64,000 bases of DNA from Cupriavidus necator A5-1 (GTDB taxonomy: Bacteria > Pseudomonadota > Gammaproteobacteria > Burkholderiales > Burkholderiaceae). Numbering within the stretch: the stretch's first letter is position 1; each line of letters opens with the position of its first letter. The stretch lies in contig NZ_JQLI01000001.1 in NCBI RefSeq assembly GCF_000744095.1, positions 1,612,001 to 1,676,000 of the forward strand. Reading direction: 5' to 3'. Shown piece after piece: positions 26,740 through 37,700 of this stretch. A program made the translations under genes and the position numbers. The notes beneath the pieces were generated by a model. The model ran no database searches. It had not been told where the DNA came from and saw only the letters and a program-made list of their open reading frames with translations.

Positions 26740-28140
26740 ATGCAGCCACATGCAACCGACGATTTCCCCATCGAAAAGCGCGTTGCCGAGCATCTCGCCG
26801 CGGTGTCTTGGGCCGATCTGCCGGCGCCATCGCGCGAGAGTGCGGTGCGTGCCATCCTGTGGTGGATGGCGACGGCACTGGAGGGCGTAACCGAAACGCA
26901 CCAGGAGACGCTGCTGCGCTACGTTGAAGGACTGGCCGGTCCAGCGGAAGCTGCCATACTAGGCAGCGGCCGGCGCACAACTGCCGAACTTGCCGGCCTG
27001 GTCAATGGCCGAGCCGGCAAGGCTTGGGAGCACGAGGACAAATATTGGGTTGACGAGACCATCGGCTTTGCCGTCGGTTGTTGTGTCGTGCCAGCAGCCA
27101 TTGCCGCGGCCGAGGCGCGGGGCGCCGTTAGCGGCCCGGCCCTGGCGACGGCAGTCGCCCTCGCCATCGACCTGGAGATCCGCCTGCTGCGGCCGCTTGG
27201 CCTGGGTTTTGTGCCCGGCCAGGCCGTGGCCAATGCGACATTCACGCTGGGCACCTACGGCGCGGCGGTGGCGGCGGCCAAGATCCTCGGTCTTGATGCA
27301 GAGGGTTTCCTCGACGCACTCGGTCTTGCGCATTGCCAGGCCTCGGGCAACTTCCAGGGGCAGGTCGAAGGACGCGGGGTGGCACTTCAAGCCGGCATCG
27401 CCGTGCGCAATGGCATCACGGCGGCCCGGATGGCCGCGATCGGCATGCCCGGCCCTAGGGGATCGCTGACCGGACGCTGCGGCCTCTATGCAATGCACTA
27501 TCCAGCTTGCACCGTTGCATTCGAGGACATCATCCATCGCCTGGGCGAAGATTTCCTCAACGTCCATCTGGGATTCAAAGGATATCCCTGCGGCGTGGTG
27601 GCGCACCCCGTCATCGACGCCGTGCTAGCCACACGCGCATTGCTGAACGGCCGCTCGATTCAGGCGATCGACGTCTTCGGAGCAACCAGCCTGGCCATTA
27701 TGGCCAGGCCCATCGAGCGCAAGCGCGCACCCGCCAGCGTCATCGAGGCGCAGTTCAGCATTCCGTGGGCGGCAGCGTGCGCGATCCGCGACGGCCACTT
27801 CTCCATCACTCACTACGAGGACGCGGCCCTCCGTGACCCCGAACTGCGGCGCCTGGCGGGCCTGGTTAGCATACACATGCGGGATGAGGCTAAGGGCACG
27901 GCGGTGAAACTCACCCTGCCCGACGGCGCAGTGCTCGAATCCCCGGTAATCACGGCAGCGAGGGGCAACCCGAAAAATCCGCTACCGACCACGGAAATCG
28001 AAGACATCCTGTACCGGGCAGCACTGCGGCTCGGCTTAAAAAGCACCTCGCTCCAGCGCGCGGTTGCGCAGTTGCGCGATATCGAGACGCTCGAAGACTG
28101 CGGCGAAATCATGGCGCTGCTGGGCGACCGAGCGACGTGA
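26740..28140 (+). CDS. MmgE/PrpD family protein
   Basis: A 466-residue member of the MmgE/PrpD family from a different branch than the proteins at 3844 and 29289; sequence similarity between them is low. The family core is recognisable in KAWEHEDKYWVDETIGF, VANATFTLGTYGAAVAAAK and FKGYPCGVVAHPVIDAV. GAAGGAG precedes the ATG. It is likely a dehydratase, isomerase or decarboxylase of an organic acid; the exact reaction is unknown. A Bug receptor and another PrpD gene follow on the same strand. Confidence 0.85.
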   Translation: MQPHATDDFPIEKRVAEHLAAVSWADLPAPSRESAVRAILWWMATALEGVTETHQETLLRYVEGLAGPAEAAILGSGRRTTAELAGLVNGRAGKAWEHEDKYWVDETIGFAVGCCVVPAAIAAAEARGAVSGPALATAVALAIDLEIRLLRPLGLGFVPGQAVANATFTLGTYGAAVAAAKILGLDAEGFLDALGLAHCQASGNFQGQVEGRGVALQAGIAVRNGITAARMAAIGMPGPRGSLTGRCGLYAMHYPACTVAFEDIIHRLGEDFLNVHLGFKGYPCGVVAHPVIDAVLATRALLNGRSIQAIDVFGATSLAIMARPIERKRAPASVIEAQFSIPWAAACAIRDGHFSITHYEDAALRDPELRRLAGLVSIHMRDEAKGTAVKLTLPDGAVLESPVITAARGNPKNPLPTTEIEDILYRAALRLGLKSTSLQRAVAQLRDIETLEDCGEIMALLGDRAT

Positions 28141-28185
28141 CCGCCCATCCCCCATCGCCGGCTCCCAAAGCGGCGGCTGGGCACC

Positions 28186-28202
28186 ACCAAAGCACGGAAC
28201 AC
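28186..28202. repeat. arm of REP-like repeat
   Basis: CACCAAAGCACGGAACAC matches the right arm of the repeat at 8419-8473. It lies between a PrpD gene and a Bug gene. Confidence 0.45.
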
Positions 28203-28312
28203 CGTATCCGACTGCGTTGACTAGTTGGCTTGCGGCCGCCAGCATTTCCCAAGAACCTCGCTGGTACCACCAAGCGGTGGACACATGGGGGCTTCTTCTG
28301 GAGACATTCTTC

Positions 28313-29281
28313 ATGTACCGACTCATCACCCAACTCGGGTGTACGACGCTCCTGCTGACCGGCACCTCTCTCGCCATGGCGCAGGACCACTATCCCAATC
28401 GTCCGATCCGTATCGTCGTGAACTCCGCTCCGGGCGCGCTGCTGGACATCACCACGCGGGCCGTGGCACAGCAAATGGCCAAGAACCTCGGCCAGCCCCT
28501 CGTCGTCGACAACCGCCCGGGCGCAGACGGCCAGATCGGCATTCGGGCCGCGAAGGCCGCGCCACCCGACGGTTACACGCTGCTGGCCAGCTCCAACACG
28601 GTTGCGCAGTTGCCGGCAATGAAGAAAGACCCCGGCTACGAGTTAAAGGATTTCGTTGGCATTGGCATGATGAACGAGGCACCGTTGCTGATGGTCACCG
28701 CACCGAGTTTGCCGTATCGCAGCCTGGCCGATCTGATGGCCGCCGCCAAGGCCAAGCCGGGGAAGCTCTCATTCGCCTCCGGCGGTAGCGGCACCACTAC
28801 CCACATGGCTGCCGCGCTCCTCATGCACCGAGCCAGCCTGGATATCGTACACGTGCCGTACAAGGGGATTTCCACGGCCATCAGCGACGTCATCGCCGGC
28901 CGCGTCGACTTTGCGTTCGACGGCGGCAACTCCGCGGGCCCGCAAATCAACGACGGCCGGTTGAGGGCGCTGGGTCTGACTTCAGCCAAGCGTTCCCCGG
29001 CATTTCCAGACATGCCCACGCTGGCCGAGCAAGGGCTGCCTGGGTACAGCTACACTGTGTACCTGGGCCTGCTCGCCCCCGCCGGCACCCCGAAAGAGAT
29101 TGTGCAGCGCCTCGGTCAAGCATTGCGTGCCGCTCTGGCGAGCGCCCCGGTGCGCGAGCGTTTTCGCCGTGATGGCGCGGAGCCCGGTTCGATGACGCCG
29201 GAAGCCTTCACCCAGTTCCTTCAGCAGGATCTGCAGCGCACAATGAAGGTCGTCGCCGACCTCAAGCTGGCAAAGGAGTGA
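28313..29281 (+). CDS. Bug/TctC family tripartite tricarboxylate receptor
   Basis: A 322-residue receptor. The signal peptide ends near LAMAQD, followed by HYPNRPIRIVVNSAPGALLD. It is a close paralogue of the receptor at 21813-22784. The ATG at 28313 is supported by CTGGAGA upstream and by the signal peptide beginning there. The next gene, an MmgE/PrpD protein, starts 8 bp after its stop, so uptake and catabolism are probably translated from one transcript. Confidence 0.92.
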   Translation: MYRLITQLGCTTLLLTGTSLAMAQDHYPNRPIRIVVNSAPGALLDITTRAVAQQMAKNLGQPLVVDNRPGADGQIGIRAAKAAPPDGYTLLASSNTVAQLPAMKKDPGYELKDFVGIGMMNEAPLLMVTAPSLPYRSLADLMAAAKAKPGKLSFASGGSGTTTHMAAALLMHRASLDIVHVPYKGISTAISDVIAGRVDFAFDGGNSAGPQINDGRLRALGLTSAKRSPAFPDMPTLAEQGLPGYSYTVYLGLLAPAGTPKEIVQRLGQALRAALASAPVRERFRRDGAEPGSMTPEAFTQFLQQDLQRTMKVVADLKLAKE

Positions 29282-29288
29282 ACACCCC

Positions 29289-30713
29289 ATGAGCAAGACC
29301 ATCATCGAACGCCTGGCAGAGTTCTCGGTGAATACCGAAATCGCCCGGCTGCCTGCAAAAGTCATGGAAGAATGCAAGCGCGACGTGCTCGACACCATCG
29401 GCTGCGCGCTGGCGGGCATTGACCATCCGAAGGGGCGCATCGGCATCGAGGCCGGTCGCCGGCTGGGCGGCACCGGAGGCAGCGCGACAATCATCGGTAC
29501 CGGTGAAAAGTCCACGCCTCACGGCGCCGCATTCGCCAACGGCGAGCTGATCAATGCCCTGGACGCCGACTCCGTGCTGCTGCCTGGCCACGTGAGCCCC
29601 TATGTGCTGCCCGGCGCCTTCGCCACCGCTGAGGTGCACCAGCGCTCGGGCAAGGATTTGATCGCCGCCGTCGCCGTATCGCACGAAATTTCCTACCGGC
29701 TGGGCGCCGCCATGAGCGGATATCGCGACACCAAGGACGGCAAGGCTGCGAATGCGTCGGTGGTCGGCTACAGCAGCACGGTGTTCGGCGCGACGGCGTC
29801 GGCCGCTAAGCTCAAGGGGCTTACCGTGGACCGGCTGGCGAGCGCACTGGGCATCGCCGCCGCCACGGCCCCGGTCAACTCGCAGCGCGCTTGGTTCATG
29901 CACACGCCGACCGCGACCATCAAGTACCAGATGGCCGGCGCGTTGACCAATGCCGCTTTGTCGGCGGCGGACATGGGCGATCTGGGCCACCGCGGCGACC
30001 TGCAGATGCTGGATGACGAGGAATATGGCTACCCGCGCTTCGTAGGCACCTCGCGCTGGTCGTCCGATCTTCTCACCACCGGCCTCGGCGAGGAATGGCG
30101 CTTCCCCGCCTTCCAGATGTTCAAGCCCTATCCGCACTGCCGCGTGATGCACGCACCGCTGGACCTGCTGATCGACCTCGTGGCGCAACACGACATACAC
30201 GTCGAGGAAATCGAGGGTATCACCGCCTACGGAGAGGGCTGGGCCTACGTGCTACCTTGCTTCACAAACCGCGAGATCACCGAACTGCACGATGCGCAGT
30301 TCTGCTTCGCGCATGGCCTGGCCGTCGCTGCTCACCGCATCACGCCCGGCAGGCAGTGGCAGGACCCGGCCGTCGTGTTCGACCCTTCGGTCATGGCCTT
30401 GATGCACAAGGTGAAGCTGGAAACACACCCGTCCTACTTCCAGTCCATTTCGGCGGACATCACCAGCCGCCCTTCGCGCATCGAGATTCGTGCACGCGGC
30501 CAGACGTTCGCCGCCGAAAAGCACTTCCCCAAGGGCACGCCGTCGGCCGACCCGCAGACCTACATGACCACGGAGGAACTAGTTCGCAAGTTCCGCACCT
30601 TCGTCGATGGCATTCTTCCACCCGCAATCATCGACAAGGTTTTAGACAGCGTGCTGCACCTGGAGCAGGTCGACGACTTTGGCAAAATCATGCGCCTGCT
30701 CGTGCGGCGGTAG
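29289..30713 (+). CDS. MmgE/PrpD family protein
   Basis: A 474-residue intact MmgE/PrpD protein (dehydratase/isomerase/decarboxylase family). Typical segments: MEECKRDVLDTIGCALAGIDHP near residue 28, YSSTVFGATASAAKLKGL near 158, and FKPYPHCRVMHAPLDLL near 280. AAGGAG before the ATG lies inside the end of the receptor gene, showing tight coupling. The broken gene at 22845 is its nearest relative here. Its substrate is presumably what the upstream receptor binds; identity unknown. Confidence 0.9.
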   Translation: MSKTIIERLAEFSVNTEIARLPAKVMEECKRDVLDTIGCALAGIDHPKGRIGIEAGRRLGGTGGSATIIGTGEKSTPHGAAFANGELINALDADSVLLPGHVSPYVLPGAFATAEVHQRSGKDLIAAVAVSHEISYRLGAAMSGYRDTKDGKAANASVVGYSSTVFGATASAAKLKGLTVDRLASALGIAAATAPVNSQRAWFMHTPTATIKYQMAGALTNAALSAADMGDLGHRGDLQMLDDEEYGYPRFVGTSRWSSDLLTTGLGEEWRFPAFQMFKPYPHCRVMHAPLDLLIDLVAQHDIHVEEIEGITAYGEGWAYVLPCFTNREITELHDAQFCFAHGLAVAAHRITPGRQWQDPAVVFDPSVMALMHKVKLETHPSYFQSISADITSRPSRIEIRARGQTFAAEKHFPKGTPSADPQTYMTTEELVRKFRTFVDGILPPAIIDKVLDSVLHLEQVDDFGKIMRLLVRR

Positions 30714-30776
30714 GCATAAGTGACGTGCGAAAGCGTGCGTGGCTTGATGACCTCGTCGGGGTGCCCAGCGATCTAA

Positions 30777-30937
30777 GGCAATGCTGATTAAGTCCTCCGA
30801 TTCGTGAGGAGAAGCGTTATTTGAAGAATCACGAGCGCAAAGAGATGGACATGAAGCAGATGACGTTGGCAGCGGGTGCTGATCAAGGGGCGGGATTCGA
30901 GCAATACCGTAAGCCAACGCGTCGTGAGGCATTTCTG
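30777..30937 (+). mobile_element. left-end remnant of an IS5-family element
   Basis: The segment starts GGCAATGCTGATTAAGTCC directly after CTAA (30773-30776), the type of target sequence IS5-group elements use. It carries the front of an IS5-type transposase (MDMKQMTLAAGADQG..., ATG at 30845), about 30 residues long, and then breaks into an integrase sequence. The rest of the transposase and the right end are absent. The element inserted here and then suffered a deletion. Confidence 0.65.
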
Positions 30938-31337
30938 GCACGGGCTGCCGCCCACGCCGCAGCCCGGGGAGGCGCGCCCACTGTTGCTGCCGGTCATCGG
31001 CCGTCAGAAGGACGACAAAGCCCTGTCACGCGGAGCGCTGCACCTGATCCTCAAGGAAGTGTTCGGCATGGCGGCCGCGCGGCTGCGCGCGCGCGGGCCC
31101 GAGTGGGAGGCGCAGGCCGCGGTGCTGGCCAGCGCCTCGGCCCACTGGCTGCGCCACACCGCCGGCTCGCACATGACCGACCAGCAGGTCGACCTGCGTT
31201 TTGTGCGCGACAACTTTGGCCATGCCTCGATCGCCACCACCAGCGCCTACCTGCACAGCGAAGAGGATGCGCGGCACGAGGCAACGCAGGAGCGACATCG
31301 AATCGGCTGGGGCACCTCCAACAAGGAAGGATCCTGA
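30938..31337 (+). pseudogene. C-terminal part of a tyrosine recombinase (integrase)
   Basis: About 130 residues of a phage/plasmid-type tyrosine recombinase remain. The catalytic elements HWLRHTAGSHM (Arg and His), the FGHAS histidine box and the nucleophile tyrosine in TSAYLHS are all present. The N-terminal domain and first catalytic Arg are gone; the joint to the IS5 remnant lies near 30938. It marks a former mobile element next to this scar. Confidence 0.8.
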
Positions 31338-31436
31338 TTCCATGGAGATTCGCTCGCCCTGTTCGATCAGCATCCAACCGGACAAGCTTCGTTACGAATG
31401 CTGGCCATAGTTGTCCCACATTGATCTTCGATCACG

Positions 31437-32324
<888 letters not shown>

Positions 32325-32328
<4 letters not shown>

Positions 32329-34331
32329 CCACCGACGCGGGCGGCCGCCGCCGTGCAAGGTACCCCGTGGTATTGCCGGATATCCTCGCGCAGGATGCCG
32401 CGCAGCTCGATAATGCTCATCGCGCCTTCCTGCACACTGTGGCTCGAGGTGATGACTGCTTCCGAGGCGGCGCCGGGCAGGTGGGAACTCCAGTACGGGA
32501 CAAAGCCATCATCCGACAACGCCAACGGGACGCTGGCATCACGCCGGGCAATGATGGAGTGATACCGGACCTCCGGCGAAATCGGCAGGTCTGCCGCCGC
32601 CTGGATAAAGGGATCGTTCTTGTTGAGGTTCTGGACACTGTTGGGCAGGTCTTTCGGCCGGGGTGAACGGTCGCGCCGCGACGCCTGCAACTGTTGCGCG
32701 ATGCCCTGCGTCAGGTCCCCCGGCAGGCGCACGAAGGAAGCCAGCCAGCGCGGCAGCCAGCCGCCCGCCACCTCGGTGCCGCGATGGGGCGCCGCGACGA
32801 ATACGGCACGCCCGACATTGGGTACGGGCGCAAACGAAATCACGGGACCCAGGCTCGGCATCAGGCGCGCGAACGCCTCATCGTCCAGGTTGTGGTCGAT
32901 CCGCGCCATTTTCTCGATGGCATCGCCGGATGACGACACCATCAGGCGCGCGATCACCCCGCCCATGCTGTGCCCGATCAGCACCATGCCCTGCGACGCG
33001 GTCGTAGCGCGGCCAGCGTCGAAGTAATCCAGCGCGGCGCGCAACGTCTGCCGTATCGCGTAATGATTCAGCGCGATCGGCACGTTGGTGGGGTAATAAA
33101 ACTGCCAGATCTGGTAGTGCCTGCGCAATGCCTCGTCGCCCATCAATTCGTTGGCAACATTGGCCCACGCTTCCGGGCTGCTCGCCAGGCCATGCAGCAT
33201 CACGATGATGCGACGGTCCGGGTCAAACGGCTGCATCAGGTACAGGTGCGGGCGGTCGAGACCGTCGCTGTGGCCGAACAGGGTGCGCAGCGATTGCCGG
33301 GTGAATCCCGAACGTGCCAGCCACAGCCCGTAGCCAGCCGTGAAGTTGGCCGCCAGCGGCACCTGGTGGCCCTGTATCGCCGCCGACGCGTCCCGGTAGG
33401 GGTCGCGAACGGTCAGCACCACCTCCCGGGTGGCCAGGACCTGTTTCAGGTCGCCGCCAGGAAAGCGTGCGAGGACGTTCACCACAGGGAAGTTCATCTC
33501 GCTCCAGTTCCCCAAGCCCCATCGGAATGGCGGCTGCGCACCCGCTGCCTCTGGCTGCGGCCCTTGTCCCCTCGCTCCCGCGGTGCCCGGTGCTTCTGCC
33601 GTCACGGCCAACAGCTCGGCACCGAAGCCGTCGCGGCGGTAGATGCTGCGCAGGCCCGCGAACGACACCGAGGATGCCGGCACCAGTTCTTTCGGCCGGC
33701 CCACGCCGCCGGGCAGCCGGACGGCAGCCATGTCGACGCGGATGCTCCACCTGCCCCAGCGAAAGCTCTCTTCGTCCGTGGTTCTTTCCGTGCCTTTCAC
33801 GATCTCGAACAACAGCCTAGATACCTCTTGCGTAGCCAGGTTGTAGTAGTCGCGCACCTGGATCTGCCGATCTTCGAATGCGCGTATGGATGCGCTGCGC
33901 TCGGTAAAGAACAGGTACGCGTAGCCATGGCGGGCCGCTTCCATCCACGCCTCGAACTGCGGGTTGCCGGCCTCAGCCGCGGGATCTGAGCTCGGGAGCG
34001 TCTGCGCGTAGGCCACCCACAGCTCGGCCAGCGCCGATTGCCGTTGCTCTTCGCTAAGGCCTGCGCCGCCCTTCAACGCCTCGATGCAGGCACGCGATGG
34101 GCTCGCGCAGCTGCCGTCGGCCAGGCCCGTGATACTGAGGGTTTCCCGCGTAGTGGTGCTGAGCTCGCCCCGGGTCAGGATATCGCCCCGCTTCACCGCG
34201 ATGTACTCGCCGGGCGTCATGGTGCGCGTCTGGATCGCTGGCTGGAAAGCCGTGCAGCCGCCCATCAGCAGCAAGACGGCTGCCAGGTGCAGGACTGGTT
34301 TGCTGAAGAAGAGGCCGATGCACGGCTTCAT
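32325..34331 (-). CDS. lipoprotein alpha/beta-hydrolase (lipase/esterase)
   Basis: A 668-residue protein with a lipoprotein signal peptide (LLLMGGC, Cys26), so probably anchored in the outer membrane or periplasm. The C-terminal half is an alpha/beta hydrolase: oxyanion segment VMLHGLASSP near 377-386, nucleophile elbow GHSMGG with Ser455, and a late histidine in SSHSVQ. The front 350 residues have no domain I recognise. The last few residues come from the joint with the DUF2889 remnant, so the natural C-terminus may be altered. The ATG at 34331 follows AAGACGT, weak. Confidence 0.85.
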
Positions 34332-34715
34332 GTGACGTCTTCCCTGCGCTGAAGGGCATGGGGGACCCGAACCACGCGCCAGACCGGACCGTCAGTGCGC
34401 GCTCCCCGTTCGCCCTGCCCGCCTGCGCATTCGGAAACAAATGTAACCCAACCGCCGGTGCGTTTGCGAGCGGTCGCGCTGGCGTGCATGCCGCCCCGGG
34501 CCGAACGGCGTGTCGTTCGCCATCCGGATCGCGCTGGCCTCGTCATCGCTCGGGAGCCACTCAGCACCGGACCGAAGACTCTTCCAGCGCGATCGCAGAG
34601 CGGTTGTCTAGCGTATTCGCGGCGGTCTCGACATCGTAGTCTGCGAGAAAGATGGCTGGCGACTTGGGCGAAGTCATCGCTTCGATGCGCAGTCGTCGGG
34701 GCCTGGTCAGGCCGC
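34332..34715. other. spacer with no supported gene
   Basis: This 384-bp stretch lies between the cyclase-like gene (upstream on the minus strand) and the lipase. It should hold the lipase promoter; no clear -35/-10 pair, repeat or small gene stood out. Confidence 0.4.
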
Positions 34716-37700
34716 TTACGTCAGGTCGTCCAACAGTACTTTGGCATCTTGCCAGTCAACGGTATCGAACCCTTCGGTGAATGTGTCAAGAATACCGGCC
34801 AAGATCGAGCGCGCAGCATCCGTCTTGCCACAGCGTTGCCATAGTCGGGCCACGCTCAGCGCGCCTTTCAGCTCGACTGATCTGGCTCCCTGGTCATGAG
34901 CCATGGCAATTGCCGCCTGAAAACAGGCTTCGGCTTCCTTGGCCCTAGTGGACGAGCCGGCATCGTCGCCAGACAACATCAGAATCAGCTCCCCCTTGAG
35001 CCGAAGCAGAATCGGCTCAGCGAACCGCTCTCCCGTGTTCTTCACCAGAGCCAACGCCTCACTCAGAACACGAAGCCCTGCCTCGGCTTGTCCTGCTTTT
35101 CCATAAGCGTTGGCGAGCAGTCCCAGAAGCGTCGGCCGACCCAATGCCGCTCCGGTGGCTTCGCGGGCGCTGAGGCCTTGATGTATTTGCGCGATTCCCT
35201 CCTCATGACTACCCTGCTCGGCCAGCGCCCAGCCGCGCAGGATCGTTCCCCAACCCAGATAGAAGGGGAACCCCTGGTCGCTCGAAAGCGCGATGGCGGC
35301 TTCTGCATACTCCCGCGCCAGTTGCACTTCGCGCCGGTACTGGTGCAATTCGGCCGCGAAGATCAGGCACAAGGCAAGGCCGAACGGATCAGAGGCCTTC
35401 CTGGCCAGCGCCAGCGCTTCCTCGCTGCGCGCGCGCGACTGGTCCGGCAAGCCAAGAAACCAGAGCGTCCAGCTTAACGTGCTCCCGATATGAAGGGCGA
35501 GGTTCGGCGCATAACGCAGAAGTTTGCTGTATGTTTGGCGATCGGGACGGTGCAGTGCCAGCGCCTGCTCCATGTGGGTCCGGGCCATCCTGATCTCGCC
35601 CAGACGGAACAAGGTGGCGCCGAGAATGCGGTGCGCCTCCGCGAGCTGTTCCGGATCTTGTGTATCCTGCGCGAGACCGAGCAGCCGCTGCGCCAAGGCG
35701 TGTGCCGTACTGAGTTGCGCACGCAATAGATAAAACGACCACAGTCCCAACTGCGCCGAGAAGATCTGTGGTGTTTCCCCGCCCTGTTCGCACAAGGCTA
35801 ATGCACGCGTGTAGGTCTCCTCCACCTCTGGCGCACCATAGCCTCGTGCGGCCATCCACGCAGGACCGAGGGTCAGCAGCAAGGTGAGTTCCTCGCGTGC
35901 GCGTTCGGGGGTGTCAGCCACGGACTTAAGCAGTTCGAGGGCTGCACTGAGATGACGGATCGCCTCGAGCTGGGCTGAACGCTGCAAGGCCTGCTGGCCC
36001 GCCAGGTGCAGGTATTCGATGGCCTTCGGCACATTGCCACTCTTGCTGTAATGGTGAGCCAACTCGCTGCAATAGTCCTTCAGCCGGCTTGGAAACAGTG
36101 CCTCAATGGCCCGGGCCGTGCGTTCATGCAGCACACTGCGCTGACCGGTCAGCATGGAGTTAGCCGCCACCTCCTGGGTAAGCGCATGTTTGAACGCGTA
36201 CTCCACTTCGGGGAATGCGGGACGCTCGTAAATGAAGTCGCCGGCCTGGAGGTTGCCCAGAAGCGGGCGCAGTCCCTCTTCCGGTAGCGCTGTGACATGC
36301 TCGATCAGACTTAAGGGAAACTCTTTGCCGATGATCGAGAGTGTCTGCAGCAAGTCCTTCTGGGCGATGGGAAGCCGGTCGATACGGGCGGCGAGCACGC
36401 CCTGCACGGTCGTCGGAATATGAAGTGACAAAGGGGCCTTCTCGATCCGGTAGCTGCCGGACTGGCCAAGCAAGACGTTCTCCTCGGCCAGCGTCTTGAC
36501 AACTTCCTCCATAAAGAATGGGTTGCCCTCGGTCTTTGCCAGGATAAGCAGTTTCAGGGGCACGAGCGAGGGATGGTCTCCCAGCAGTGCCGTGAGCAGA
36601 CCCTGTGCCTCCGCTTGTCCCAACGGCTCCAGATGCAATTGGGTGTAATAAAGCTTTCGGCCCCAGTCATGCGCGTATTCCGGGCGGTAGTTGACGAGCA
36701 GAAGCAACCTGGCGCCCGGCACATGCTCGATAAGGATATGGAGAAAGGCCTCGGTCTCACTGTCCAGCCATTGCAAGTCTTCGAACAAGACCATCAGCGG
36801 CTGATTCTGGCTCTCACGCACCAGTAGCCGTGCAATGGCTTCGAAGGTGCGCTGGCGCCGGATGGTGGAGTCCATCGTGGGCAGTGCCGAACCCGCTTCG
36901 CTGATACCGAGCAGGTAAAGCAGATAAGGCAGATGGTCCTCCAGCGTGCGATCCAGGGTCAGCAACCTGCCGGTGACTTTCTCGCGATACAGCCGTTCGT
37001 CATCCTGCGCGGTGATCTGAAAGTAGTTTCTCAACAGATCGATCAAAGGCAGATAGGGAAAGGCCTTGCCATGCGAAACCGAGAAGGTTTCGAGCACCAT
37101 GCAGCCGCGCTGCGAGCGTGCCTTGAATTCATGGTACAGACGCGACTTGCCAACACCCGCCTCGCCCACCACCCCGACGATCTGCCCATGCCCCGCCTTG
37201 GCCGACTCCGACGCCTCATGCAAGCGCTCCAATTCGGCCTGCCGGCCGACAAACCGCGCCAGACCGCGATGCGCGGCCACTTGCAGGCGCGTGCGCAATG
37301 CGCCGAGGCCGAGCACCTCATAGACCGCAAGCGGCTCCCGAATGCCCTTTACGTGCGTGGTCCCGAGGCCCTTGAACTCGAAGTACCCCTCGGTCAGCTT
37401 ATGGGTCGATTCGCTGACGAGGATCGACGACGGTGTCGCGACGCCTTCCATCCGGGAGGCAATATGGATCGTGTGCCCGACCGGGTCGTAGTCCGTGCGC
37501 AAGTCGTCCTTGCGGATCGAGCGTACCACCACTTCGCCGGTATGGACGCCGACCCGGATCTGCAGCGGGACACCCTGCTCCAGACGGACCCGGTCGCCAT
37601 GGCGGCGCATCGTTTCCTGCATGCGCAGCGCTGCGTACAACGCCCGCACGGGGTGGTCCTCGTGGGCAATCGGCGCGCCAAATAGCGCCAGGATGCCGTC

